Shown here piece after piece: positions 53,021-61,426 of a DNA stretch of 64,000 nucleotides. Every line of letters begins with the position of its first letter. Within the stretch, counting starts at the first letter, position 1. Source of the DNA: WSZJ01 sp964590435 (GTDB taxonomy: Bacteria; Planctomycetota; MHYJ01; WSZJ01); contig CAZPWT010000049.1 in assembly GCA_964590435.1 (NCBI GenBank), positions 72,358 to 136,357 on the forward strand, given 5' to 3'. The position numbers and the translations under genes are program-made. The notes under the pieces are model-generated. The model ran no database searches. It had not been told where the DNA came from and saw nothing but the letters and a program-made list of their open reading frames with translations.

Positions 53021-53893
53021 CTATTTCCGGAATTTCTCCGGGACGTCCTTCTCCGCCGCGGCCGACACGAGGCTGCCCTCGCCGATCGTCGCGTGGGAGG
53101 GCGTGCCGTCTTCCAGCACCCATGCGGTCAGCATCCCCTCGATCTTCACCGGGATCGCCTTGATCCGGCCCGAGGGCGCGTCCGTGAACTCGGGCTCCCC
53201 GACGCGGATCCTGGTCGTCGCTGGCTCCTGGTCGATCGTGTCCCAGATCACGGCCTCCGGCTCGGGCGGCGGATCCGCGGCGATCGCGGCCGCGAACCGG
53301 ATCACCGTCCAGTCGGTCCACGGGACGCCGGCCCCCGGCAGCTTGTCGGTCTTGCCCTTCTCCTCGATCACGCAGACCCCGTCCCCGAACTCGGCCTTCA
53401 CCTCGTTCTTCGTCTCCCCGTCGCCGAGCGTCGACACGATCTTCACCGGGGAAAAATCCAGGTCCGTCTCGACCGTCTGCGTCAGCTTCACGTCTTCCAT
53501 GAACACCGTCTCGACCAGCGTCCACCCCCTGGCCGGCGCCGCACGCCTCTTCGCCTCCAGCTTCACCCACGCCGCCGACCCCTTGCGCTCCCATTTGAAC
53601 CACGACACGCCGTCCCCGATCGCCTTCGCCGCGCGGCGGTCGAACTCCAGCTTGCGCAGGAGGGCCTTTGCCTGGCGGGCGAGAGAAGTGTCGCCGGCTG
53701 CGGCGAGCTTCTCGAGGGCCGGGCGAGCGGCGTCGGCCGCGTCACGGAGGTTTTCCCGGGCGTGGAGGCGGACCTCGGGATCCTCGTCGCGGAGATCCTC
53801 GACCAGCGCGTCGACCGATTTGCCCGGCGCCGGCTCCGCGGCGACGGTCGCCGCGAGCAGGGCCAGGGCCAGGGCCGCCGGTGTCGTTCGCAA
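53021..53893 (-). CDS. Secreted protein with an N-terminal HEAT-like segment
   Basis: This 290-residue protein starts at TTG 53893 with a signal peptide (ALALALLAATVAA). Residues ~25-85 form HEAT-like helices (VDALVEDLRDEDPEVRLHAR and LEKLAAAGDTSLARQAKALL). The rest is beta-rich with no known motif. It follows the HEAT paralogue by 4 bp, so the three genes up to 55896 form one operon. No function can be assigned. Confidence 0.72.
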   Translation of the reverse strand: MRTTPAALALALLAATVAAEPAPGKSVDALVEDLRDEDPEVRLHARENLRDAADAARPALEKLAAAGDTSLARQAKALLRKLEFDRRAAKAIGDGVSWFKWERKGSAAWVKLEAKRRAAPARGWTLVETVFMEDVKLTQTVETDLDFSPVKIVSTLGDGETKNEVKAEFGDGVCVIEEKGKTDKLPGAGVPWTDWTVIRFAAAIAADPPPEPEAVIWDTIDQEPATTRIRVGEPEFTDAPSGRIKAIPVKIEGMLTAWVLEDGTPSHATIGEGSLVSAAAEKDVPEKFRK

Positions 53894-53897
53894 GGCG

Positions 53898-55031
53898 CTA
53901 CTTCGGAGCTTCGCCGTCGGGCGGGGCAGTCTTCTGGAAGGTCTTCTCGTTCTCCTTCCACCACATCTCCCATCCCTTCGCGTTCGGCATGTGCGTCCCG
54001 GTGATCAGGTCCAGCGTGTCCTCGACCGGTTTCTCCAGGGCCTTCTTCCTGGGCTCGTCCTTCGGCGGCAGGTGCGGGTTCTCGAACTCCTTCTGGAGCT
54101 TGATCAGGTCCGGGATCGCGTCCCGGTGCCCGATCAGTCCCAGCGCGATCACCGCTTCGCGCTGGAGGTCCAGGTCGATCTCCTTGCCCTTCAGGATCGA
54201 CCTCAGCTTCGAGACCTGCTTCACGTCCTTCGACCGCCCCAGGATCCCGATCATCTTGCGGGCGTACTTGAGATTCTTTGAGTGCTTGTCGAACAGGCTC
54301 GCGGCGGCGGAAGCGACATCCGGCGACTGCTGGCCTTTGGCGACTTCGATCGCGAGGTCGCGGACTGCCTCCTCGACCGTCGGCTCGATCCACGGGATCA
54401 GGGCCTTCGCCACCAGCCGGTGCTTGGTGGAGGAGATGTCGGTCAGCGCCTTCAGCTGGTCGTCGATCGTTCCTTTCTTCATCTTGCGCTCGAAGTCGGA
54501 CACGATCACCCGGACCCGGTCTTCTTCCTTCTTTCGCGCCGCTTCTGCGGCGGCCGCGGCGTCCGCGCTTCCCGGCTCGGGTTCCGCCGGCGGCGCGTTC
54601 GGATCGGCGGGCGGCTCCGCCGGGGGAGGCTCAGCCGGCGGTGCGGGCGGTTCCTCGGTCGGCGGCGGCTTCGGCGGTTCGGCGGGGGGCGCAGGAGGCT
54701 CGGCCGGGGGCTCCTTCGGCTCCCCTCCGCCCAGCTCGTCGGTCCCCGGGTTCACCGGCGGCGGTTCCCCGGAATCGGGAGGCATCTCGCCGCCTCCCAG
54801 GTCGTCCTTGCCGGGCTCCATCCCCGCGCCGGTCCCGTCGCCGGGCTCGGAAGGCTTTTCGCCGCCGCCCAGCTCGTCGTCGGGACCTTTCACCGGCGGA
54901 GTTCCTTCTCCCGCCGCGGGCGGCATCGCCTTGCCGCCCGGATCATCCCCGCCCGGCTCCGCCCAGGTGATGCTCCCGGTCAACACCGCCAGGCAAAACC
55001 CGACCGTCGCCCGTGCCCGCCAGGAAACCAT
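53898..55031 (-). CDS. Secreted Pro/Gly/Glu-rich linker plus HEAT-like domain protein
   Basis: This 377-residue protein starts at ATG 55031, with AGGAG upstream. A signal peptide is followed by a long low-complexity linker (~25-150) rich in Pro, Glu, Gly and Ala, with three DELGGGE-like repeats and many PPAEPP units. A helical domain follows (~165-340, with REAVIALGLIGHRDAIPDLI). A final Trp-rich end (MWWKENEKTFQK) resembles the end of its neighbour at 55042. The two are paralogues. The linker is the kind that spans the cell wall or periplasm. Confidence 0.75.
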   Translation of the reverse strand: MVSWRARATVGFCLAVLTGSITWAEPGGDDPGGKAMPPAAGEGTPPVKGPDDELGGGEKPSEPGDGTGAGMEPGKDDLGGGEMPPDSGEPPPVNPGTDELGGGEPKEPPAEPPAPPAEPPKPPPTEEPPAPPAEPPPAEPPADPNAPPAEPEPGSADAAAAAEAARKKEEDRVRVIVSDFERKMKKGTIDDQLKALTDISSTKHRLVAKALIPWIEPTVEEAVRDLAIEVAKGQQSPDVASAAASLFDKHSKNLKYARKMIGILGRSKDVKQVSKLRSILKGKEIDLDLQREAVIALGLIGHRDAIPDLIKLQKEFENPHLPPKDEPRKKALEKPVEDTLDLITGTHMPNAKGWEMWWKENEKTFQKTAPPDGEAPK

Positions 55032-55041
55032 GGCTGCGCTC

Positions 55042-55896
55042 CTACTTTCCGGCACCGCCGTCGCCGGGTTTCTTCTCCCTCTGAAACGTCTCGGCGTTCT
55101 TGTTCCACCACTGGCGGTACTGGGAGGCCAATTTGAAGTCCTGTCCTGTGATGTTCTTCAGCGCATTTCGGACGGGACCGTTCATCACCAATCTTCTCGC
55201 CTTCATTTTCTCGTCGTTGATCCCAGCTTTGTCCTGCTCCTCCAACTCAGCAATGAGCTGCGACACGGCGTCGCGATGACCGATTCTCCCAAGTACGTCT
55301 GCCGCAGCCCTGCCCAAGTCGATCCGGCCATCTCGCTTGTCCCTGACCATATCTACAAGGTCTTCTACTGCCTTGGCGCACTTGATATCGCCAAAGATCG
55401 CGATCAGCTTCTGTACATACGGCAAATTTGTTCGGTTGTTGGCGATCATCTTCTTCACGCCGTAGTAAGTCTCGTCGAAAGGCTGGTTTTTCAGCACGCC
55501 GATAGCAGCACCGATTGTGCTGTCTCCGTACTGAAGCCCCGCGCGGATCGGGCGAGGATTCAGGTAGGGCACGACGGCTTGCACGATCAATGGATGCTGG
55601 ATCGCGCCCGATCCGCCGCATACCTCGTTAATCGCCGACGATCTCTCGCCCTCGGTCTTGGCAGCTTCCATGCGCTTCACAAGTAGGTCGGCCTTCTCCT
55701 TCGCCTGACTCTCCACCATCTTCAGCCGCAACTCCTCCTCCGACGGCGGCTTCACCGGCTCGTCCGGCGGCGGTTCCGCAGGCGGAGGCTCCGCAGGAGG
55801 CGGGTCCTTCGGCGGCTCCGCCGGCGGATTCGCATCCTCCGCAAATGCCGGGAGCCCGATCAACGTCGCGAGAAAGACGGCTGTCAGGAATTTCAT
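55042..55896 (-). CDS. Secreted HEAT-like protein, paralogue of the next gene in the operon
   Basis: This 284-residue protein has a signal peptide (MKFLTAVFLATLIGLPAFA), a short Pro/Glu linker (~22-50) and a helical domain (~65-270). GRAAADVLGRIGHRDAVSQL and QYRQWWNKNAETFQREKK align with the neighbour's HEAT unit and C-terminal Trp motif. Base composition is visibly less G+C-rich than in the surrounding genes, and codon choice is more mixed, so a different history is possible. It lies 10 bp before the paralogue on the same strand. Function unknown. Confidence 0.75.
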   Translation of the reverse strand: MKFLTAVFLATLIGLPAFAEDANPPAEPPKDPPPAEPPPAEPPPDEPVKPPSEEELRLKMVESQAKEKADLLVKRMEAAKTEGERSSAINEVCGGSGAIQHPLIVQAVVPYLNPRPIRAGLQYGDSTIGAAIGVLKNQPFDETYYGVKKMIANNRTNLPYVQKLIAIFGDIKCAKAVEDLVDMVRDKRDGRIDLGRAAADVLGRIGHRDAVSQLIAELEEQDKAGINDEKMKARRLVMNGPVRNALKNITGQDFKLASQYRQWWNKNAETFQREKKPGDGGAGK

Positions 55897-55924
55897 GTGA
55901 GTTTCTCCTCCCCCTTAGGTCAGT

Positions 55925-56785
55925 TCAGTGTTTGCCCGCTGCCGCCGGCTCAGCCCGGAACGCCTCGATCAACTGCGCGAGGCGGTCCTTCATGTCCGGC
56001 CGCGGGACAATCTGGTCGATGAATCCATGCTCCAGCAGGAATTCTGAACGCTGGAAACCCTCCGGTAATTCCTGCTTGATCGTCTGCTTGATCACCCGCG
56101 GCCCCGTGAACCCGATCAGCGCCTTCGGCTCCGCAATGATCACGTCCCCCAGGCTCGCAAAACTCGCCATCACCCCCGCCATCGTCGGGTTCGTCAGCAC
56201 CGAGATGAACAGCCCCCCAGCCTCGTGAAGCCGCGCAATCGCCGCCGACGTCTTCGCCATCTGCATCAGCGACAGCGCCCCTTCGTACATCCGCGCCCCG
56301 CCCCCCGACCCCGACACGATGATCAGCGGAAGCCCATGCTCCTTCGCATGCTCCGCCGCCCTCGCTATCGTCTCCCCGACAACGCTTCCCATCGAGCCCA
56401 TGATGAAGCGGCTGTCGGTCACGACGATGACGACCGGCTTGCCGTAGATGTCGCCCGTCCCGGCGACGACTGCGTCGCGCAGCCCGGTCCGCGCCTGCTC
56501 CTCCCGGATCTTGTCCGCGTACGCCGACTCCGCCTTGAACCCGAGCGGATCCGACGGCGACAGGTTGTTCCACCGCGCCGTGAATGTCTCGTCGTCGATC
56601 AGGATCGAAATCCGCTGCTCGCTCGTGAGAGTGAAGTGGAAGTTGCACTCCGGGCAGACGCGGTATTTCTCCTCGACCACGCGCTTGTAGACCGTCGCGC
56701 CGCAGTCCTCGCAGCGCATCCAGAGCCCGTCCGGGATCGGCTTCTTTCGGCGCGAGATGAAGCGCCTGAGTCCGTCGAACGCCAT
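55925..56785 (-). CDS. accD: Acetyl-CoA carboxylase carboxyltransferase subunit beta
   Basis: This 286-residue subunit, with AccA, moves the carboxyl group from biotin to acetyl-CoA to give malonyl-CoA for fatty acid synthesis. A Zn ribbon near the N-terminus has CEDC and CPEC (residues ~24-46). The crotonase-like domain shows GKPVVIVVTDSRFIMGSMGS, LIIVSGSGGGARMYEG and FISVLTNPTMAGVMASFA. IAEPKALIGFTGPRVIKQTI follows, then LPEGFQRSEFLLEHGFID. Length and start fit the family. It is divergent from a dehydrogenase-like gene. Confidence 0.97.
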   Translation of the reverse strand: MAFDGLRRFISRRKKPIPDGLWMRCEDCGATVYKRVVEEKYRVCPECNFHFTLTSEQRISILIDDETFTARWNNLSPSDPLGFKAESAYADKIREEQARTGLRDAVVAGTGDIYGKPVVIVVTDSRFIMGSMGSVVGETIARAAEHAKEHGLPLIIVSGSGGGARMYEGALSLMQMAKTSAAIARLHEAGGLFISVLTNPTMAGVMASFASLGDVIIAEPKALIGFTGPRVIKQTIKQELPEGFQRSEFLLEHGFIDQIVPRPDMKDRLAQLIEAFRAEPAAAGKH

Positions 56786-56887
56786 GGAGACATTCCTCCT
56801 CGGGGAATTAGGGGCATTTTAGGGGGTGGGGCGGACTATCGGACGGGGTATCGGTCGGGGGGGCGCAGGCCGCTGTATAAAGGCTCC

Positions 56888-57898
56888 ATGCGCCGCATCG
56901 TCCTCCTCGGCGCGGCGGGGTATTTCGGATCCGCCGCCGCCGGCCTGCTCCGCCAGCTCGGCGTCCCCTTCGTCGCGGCGGGGCGGGGAAGCGGCGCGGA
57001 GCTGCGAGTCGACGCCGAGCGCCCCGAGGGGCTTCGCGAGGGCGACGTCGTCCTCGACGCTGCCGGCCCGTTCCAGCGGCGCACGGCCGTGCTTTTCGAG
57101 GCCGCAATCGAGAAGCGCTTCGACGTCGTCGATCTGTCCGACTCGCTTGCGTACGCGAAGACGGCGGTCGCGATGGCCCCGCGCTTCGAGCGCGCCGGGA
57201 TCCGGGTGATCACGGCGTGCAGTTCTGCGTCCGCGGTCAGCGCGGTTCTCATTCGGGCGACGGGGATCCGCGAACCCGTCTCGGCCCGCGTGTTTCTCGC
57301 GGCGGCGTCGCGGCGAAGCGCGCGGTATGGGACTTCGGCCTCGGCGCTCGCTTCGCTGGGGCGCGACATCGAGGTCTTCCGCGAAGGGAAGCCAGCGGCG
57401 GCGCGCGGCTGGGGGGAGCCGCGGGAATTCGAGTTTCCGGCGCCCGTGGGGGCCACGACCTGCCGCCTCGTGGAGTTCCCCGACGCGCTGTTCCTGCCGC
57501 GGGAGTTTCCGACCTTGAAGTTCGTCGAATCGCGCGCGGCGACGAGGATCCGCGGCCTTGATGGGGCGCTTGCGGTCGCGGGGCGCATCCCGGGGTTGCC
57601 CGCGCTCGTGCGTGCCGCCCTCTCCCCGGTGACGGTCGCGATGCTTCGTCCCCTCGGCAGGGAAGGGGGCGGAGTCGGGGTCGAGGTCGCCGGGCCCGAC
57701 GGTGAAACGAGGCGCGTGAGCCTGACGGGTTCGGAACACTCCCACCTCGTCGCCGTTGCTCCCGCAGTCCTGTCCGTCCGGCGTCTGGCGGAGGGCGGCG
57801 TGCGCGCCCGCGGCCTGCTTCTGGCGGCTCAAGCGGTCGCGGACGCCGAGTTGCTGGCCATGGTCGCTTCCCGGGGAGTGCATTTGCACCGCGCCTGA
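56888..57898 (+). CDS. Saccharopine dehydrogenase-like NAD(P)-binding protein
   Basis: This 336-residue Rossmann protein begins with the nucleotide motif VLLGAAGYFGSAAAGLLRQL and AGRG. It continues with DVVLDAAGPFQRRTAVLFEA and DVVDLSDSLAY, features of the trans-acting enoyl reductase/saccharopine-dehydrogenase-like group. The second half has a C-terminal domain with GEPREFEFPAPVGATT. It starts at ATG 56888, with a divergent 102-bp gap to accD. The substrate is not known. Confidence 0.8.
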   Translation: MRRIVLLGAAGYFGSAAAGLLRQLGVPFVAAGRGSGAELRVDAERPEGLREGDVVLDAAGPFQRRTAVLFEAAIEKRFDVVDLSDSLAYAKTAVAMAPRFERAGIRVITACSSASAVSAVLIRATGIREPVSARVFLAAASRRSARYGTSASALASLGRDIEVFREGKPAAARGWGEPREFEFPAPVGATTCRLVEFPDALFLPREFPTLKFVESRAATRIRGLDGALAVAGRIPGLPALVRAALSPVTVAMLRPLGREGGGVGVEVAGPDGETRRVSLTGSEHSHLVAVAPAVLSVRRLAEGGVRARGLLLAAQAVADAELLAMVASRGVHLHRA

Positions 57899-57904
57899 GC
57901 CGTA

Positions 57905-58198
57905 TCAGGCGATTTCCGCGGACCGCCCCGGCGCGCCCATCACCCGGCGTTTGACCTCTACGGTTTCCGGTCCGAAGTTGATGAGCAGCCCGATCTGTTT
58001 CCCGGAGACCCGCAGGTAGTTCAAGAGCTGCGCCGAGTGCCATGGTTGCAGCTCCTCGATCGCCTTCAGCTCGACGATGACGCGGTCCTCCACGATGAAA
58101 TCGGCGAAGAAATCCCCGATGTCGTGGCCCCTGTGAAAGAGCGGGATTGCGGCCTCGCGCCGGAATTCCAGTCCCTCTGCAATCATCTCGACGGACAT
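57905..58198 (-). CDS. GxxExxY-family protein, N-terminally truncated
   Basis: This 97-residue product matches the last three-quarters of the GxxExxY family: GLEFRREAAIPLFHRGHDIG, FADFIVEDRVIVELKAIEEL, HSAQLLNYLRVSGKQIGLLI. The frame continues upstream through EAIYQSG, which holds the ExxY of the name, to an in-frame TAA near 58271. The first helix and GPGLLE part are lost, and no ATG/GTG/TTG precedes ATG 58198. It may be a pseudogene or a shortened form. It lies downstream of rpe on the same strand. Confidence 0.65.
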   Translation of the reverse strand: MSVEMIAEGLEFRREAAIPLFHRGHDIGDFFADFIVEDRVIVELKAIEELQPWHSAQLLNYLRVSGKQIGLLINFGPETVEVKRRVMGAPGRSAEIA

Positions 58199-58267
58199 TC
58201 CGGACTGGTAGATGGCTTCCTTTTCCGCGCGTTTCCGCGTTCGCGAAGCGCAAATCCCTGGCGAGCT

Positions 58268-58996
58268 TTACTTTACCGCCGCCCTCAGCGCCCGCACCGC
58301 CGCCGCCGCGTCCGGCTCCCTGAACACCGCCGTCCCCGCGACGAACGCATCTGCCCCGGCTTCCGCGCACGCCCCGATCGTCCCCGGCGTGACCCCGCCG
58401 TCCATCTCGATGTGCGCGCTTCCGCAGAACGCCCGGATCTCGCGCACCTTCGGGACGACCTCTTCCATGAATTTCTGCCCGCCGAATCCCGGCCAGACCG
58501 ACATGACCAGGAACAGGTCGACCTCCCCGGCCAGCGCGCGGACGGCCGAGGCCGGGGTGTCGGGGTTGAGCGAGACGCCCGCGGCTTTGCCCAGCTTGCG
58601 GATCGCCGCGGCGATTTCCTTCGCCTTCGCGACGCCGTGCGGGGGAAGCGGCCCGCCGACCGCCCATCCGCGCGGCTTCTTGAGCCGTTCGGCCTGCGGA
58701 ACGCAGGTCTCGACATGGAAGATGATCCGGTCGGCGCCGGCCTTTGCGAACGACTCGGCGTACACGAGCGGGTCCTCGATCATGAGGTGCGTGTCGAGCA
58801 GAAGCCTGGTGGCCTTGCGCGACGACTCGACGACCGGGACGCCGAACGAGATGTTGGGGACGAAGTGCCCGTCCATCACGTCGAGGTGCAGCCAGTCCGC
58901 GCCGGCGGCCTCCGCCTTGCGGATTTCCTCGCCCAGCCGGTTGAAATCGGCCGCGAGGAGGGAAGGCGCGATGATGACCGTGCGAGTCGCGGTCAT
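58268..58996 (-). CDS. rpe: Ribulose-phosphate 3-epimerase
   Basis: This 242-residue TIM-barrel enzyme interconverts ribulose- and xylulose-5-phosphate. Motifs are IAPSLLAADFNRLGEEI, WLHLDVMDGHFVPNISFG, DTHLMIEDP, SVWPGFGGQKF and EMDGGVTPGTI. Catalytic His and Asp are present. An insert of roughly 25 residues follows FHVET (VPQAERLKKPRGWAVGGPLP) before the usual GKAAGVSLNPDTP. The start overlaps the pgk stop (ATGA), so it is coupled to glycolytic genes. Confidence 0.95.
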   Translation of the reverse strand: MTATRTVIIAPSLLAADFNRLGEEIRKAEAAGADWLHLDVMDGHFVPNISFGVPVVESSRKATRLLLDTHLMIEDPLVYAESFAKAGADRIIFHVETCVPQAERLKKPRGWAVGGPLPPHGVAKAKEIAAAIRKLGKAAGVSLNPDTPASAVRALAGEVDLFLVMSVWPGFGGQKFMEEVVPKVREIRAFCGSAHIEMDGGVTPGTIGACAEAGADAFVAGTAVFREPDAAAAVRALRAAVK

Positions 58997-60153
58997 GCCG
59001 GGCTCAGCGCCGCGACGCCCGGAAGTTCCTGGCCTTCCAGGAACTCGAGCGAAGCGCCGCCGCCGGTGCTGACGTGCGTCATGCGGCTCTCGAGCCCGAG
59101 GTCGGTGACCGCGGCTGCTGTGTCGCCGCCGCCGATGACCGTCGTCGCCTTCGATGCCGCGAGGCAGTCCGCGAGCGCCTTGGTGCCTTTCGCGAACGCC
59201 GGCATCTCGAAGACGCCGACGGGGCCGTTCCAGACGACCGTCGCCGCGCCGCGGAGGATGTCGACGTAGGCCCGCACCGTCGACGGGCCGATGTCGAGCC
59301 CCATCTTGTCGTCGGGAATCGTCGTCACCACGCTCGCCGGCGAGTCCGCCTTGAACTCCGACGCCACCACGTGGTCCGTCGGCAGGACGATCTTCGGCGA
59401 CGTCAGCCGCCGCGCGACTTCCAGCGTGTCCGCCTCGCACAGGCTCTTCCCGATCGGCTGCCCCTTCGACTTCAGGAACGTGTACGCCATCCCGCCGCCG
59501 ATCAGGATCTGGTCGCAGATCTTCGACAGGTTCTCGATCACCTTGATCTTGTCGCTCACCTTCGCGCCGCCCAGGATCGCCACGAACGGCCGCTTCGGGT
59601 TCTCCAGCAGCCCGCCAAGCGCGCGCAGCTCCTTTTCCATCAGCGGCCCCGCGGCGGATTTCAGGTACTTCGTCACGCCGACCGTCGATGCGTGCGCGCG
59701 ATGCGCTGTGCCGAACGCGTCGTTCACAAAGACGTCGCCCATTTTCGCGAGCTTCTGCGCGAACGCGGCGTCGTTCTTCTCCTCCTCCGCATAGAACCGC
59801 ACGTTCTCGAGAAGCGCCACCTCGCCGTTCTTCAGCGCCCCCGTGACCCGCTCCGCCTCCGCGCCGATGCAGTCCGTCACGAACACCACCGGCTTGTCCA
59901 GCAGCTCCGCCAGCCGCTTCGCCGCCGGCGCCAGCGTGTACTTCGGGTCCTTTTTCCCCTTGGGCCGCCCGAGATGCGAGCAGAGCACCAGCCTCCCGCC
60001 GCGGCGGATGACCTCGGTGATGGCGGGAAGGGAAGCGCGGACGCGGGTGTCGTCGGTGATGGTGCCGGCGTCGTCCTGCGGGACGTTGAAGTCGACGCGC
60101 ATCAGGACGCGCTTCGAGGCCACGTCGAGATTCGCGAGCGTCAGTTTCTTCAA
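58993..60153 (-). CDS. pgk: Phosphoglycerate kinase
   Basis: This 386-residue kinase makes ATP from 1,3-bisphosphoglycerate and ADP. The N-terminal RVLMRVDFNVPQ, RPKGKKDPKYTLAP and the His/Arg substrate site SHLGRPKG are intact. FVAILGGAKVSDKI and VIGGGDTAAAV (nucleotide loop) are conserved. Length is normal (~390). It lies between gap and rpe on the minus strand. Confidence 0.97.
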   Translation of the reverse strand: MKKLTLANLDVASKRVLMRVDFNVPQDDAGTITDDTRVRASLPAITEVIRRGGRLVLCSHLGRPKGKKDPKYTLAPAAKRLAELLDKPVVFVTDCIGAEAERVTGALKNGEVALLENVRFYAEEEKNDAAFAQKLAKMGDVFVNDAFGTAHRAHASTVGVTKYLKSAAGPLMEKELRALGGLLENPKRPFVAILGGAKVSDKIKVIENLSKICDQILIGGGMAYTFLKSKGQPIGKSLCEADTLEVARRLTSPKIVLPTDHVVASEFKADSPASVVTTIPDDKMGLDIGPSTVRAYVDILRGAATVVWNGPVGVFEMPAFAKGTKALADCLAASKATTVIGGGDTAAAVTDLGLESRMTHVSTGGGASLEFLEGQELPGVAALSPA

Positions 60154-60181
60154 GGGAGCCTCCGGGGGGCGTGGCGCAGAT

Positions 60182-60215
60182 GAAAAGGACCCGCGGGGAC
60201 GTCGCCCGCGGGTCC
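60182..60215 (-). terminator. Intrinsic terminator between gap and pgk
   Basis: An 11-bp perfect stem (GGACCCGCGGG / CCCGCGGGTCC, 60187-60215) has a 7-nt loop and is followed on the minus strand by TTTTC (60182-60186). It starts 17 nt past the gap stop. It would reduce, but may not block, readthrough from gap to pgk. Confidence 0.8.
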
Positions 60216-60231
60216 CGGAGATTCTACGGCG

Positions 60232-61236
60232 TTACTTGAGTTTTGCCGCGTAAGCGATGAGGTCGACGACGCGGTTCGAGTAGCCCCACTCGTTGTCGTA
60301 CCAGCCGATGACCTTGACGAGGTTGTCGCCGATGACGGTGGTGAGCTTGCTGTCGAAGATGCAGGAGTGGTTGTTGCCGACGATGTCGCTCGAGACGATC
60401 TCGTCGCTGGTGTACTCGAGGATCCCCTTCATCTCGCCCGCGGCCTTCTTGAAGGCGGCGTTGACCTCGTCGGTCGTGGCCTTCTTCTTGAGCTTGGCGG
60501 TGAGGTCGACCACGGAGCCGTCGGGGACGGGCACGCGCAGCGCGATGCCGTGCATCTTGCCCTTCAGCGAGGGGATGACCTCGTGGATCGCCTTCGCGGC
60601 GCCCGTGGACGTCGGGATGATGTTCACGGCGGCGGCGCGGGCGCGGCGGAGGTCCTTGTGGACCTGGTCGGCGGTCTTCTGGTCGTTCGTGTAGGCGTGC
60701 ACGGTCGTCATCAGACCGTGCTCGATGCCGAAGTTTTCCTCGAGGACCTTGGCGATCGGGCCGAGGCAGTTGGTCGTGCAGCTCGCGTTCGAGAGGACCT
60801 TGTGCTCGGCCTTGAGCGACTTCTCGTTCACGCCCATCACCACCGTGCAGTCCACCGCGTCCTTCGACGGCGCGGTCAGGACCACCTTCTTCGCCCCCGC
60901 CGTGATGTGCCGCGCGCATTCCTCGCGGCTCGTGAAGAACCCCGTCGACTCGATCGCGAACTCGACATTCATCGCCCCCCACGGCAGCTTCGCCGGGTCC
61001 TTCTCGGCGATGACCTTGATCTCCTTGCCGTCGACGACGATCGCGCCTTCCTTCGCCTCGACGCTCCCCTCGTACTTCCCGAACACCGAGTCGTACTTCA
61101 GCAGGTGCGCCAGCGTCTTCGAGTCCGTCAGGTCGTTGATCGCGACGACGTCGAACTCGCCCTTGCGGGCGGCGAGGGCGCGGAAGACGAGGCGGCCGAT
61201 GCGGCCGAACCCGTTGATGCCGATGCGGATGGACAT
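60232..61236 (-). CDS. gap: Glyceraldehyde-3-phosphate dehydrogenase (type I)
   Basis: This 334-residue enzyme oxidises glyceraldehyde-3-phosphate with NAD(P). ATG 61236 follows GGAGACC; an upstream Met at 61281 is less likely. The Rossmann motif INGFGRIGRLVFRAL, the catalytic Cys in SNASCTTNCLGP, the active-site His in VHAYTNDQ and the C-terminal WYDNEWGYSNRVVDLI are intact. Length is standard. It lies upstream of pgk, separated by a terminator hairpin. Confidence 0.98.
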   Translation of the reverse strand: MSIRIGINGFGRIGRLVFRALAARKGEFDVVAINDLTDSKTLAHLLKYDSVFGKYEGSVEAKEGAIVVDGKEIKVIAEKDPAKLPWGAMNVEFAIESTGFFTSREECARHITAGAKKVVLTAPSKDAVDCTVVMGVNEKSLKAEHKVLSNASCTTNCLGPIAKVLEENFGIEHGLMTTVHAYTNDQKTADQVHKDLRRARAAAVNIIPTSTGAAKAIHEVIPSLKGKMHGIALRVPVPDGSVVDLTAKLKKKATTDEVNAAFKKAAGEMKGILEYTSDEIVSSDIVGNNHSCIFDSKLTTVIGDNLVKVIGWYDNEWGYSNRVVDLIAYAAKLK

Positions 61237-61330
61237 TTGAGGGGGTCTCCTGTGGGAAAACGTGGCGAAGCGAGGACGCAAAGCTAGTGAGGGGGGGAAG
61301 GGCTGTCAAGGAGGTGGAGGGAAGGCCGGG

Positions 61331-61369
61331 AAAGGAAAAACGAAAAAGGAAAAAGGAAAAACGAAAAGG
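61331..61369 (+). repeat. A-rich tandem repeat with two identical 13-mers
   Basis: GGAAAAACGAAAA occurs at 61334-61346 and 61355-61367, with a shorter GGAAAAA between. The block is strikingly A-rich for this genome and lies in the 190-bp gap between divergent gap and the HD-domain gene. It may bend DNA or act as an UP-like promoter element. Confidence 0.6.
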
Positions 61370-61426
61370 CGGGAGATGGGGCTTATCGTCTGCGAACTTC
61401 GGGCGGCTGGCCCGCGATCAAGGCAC

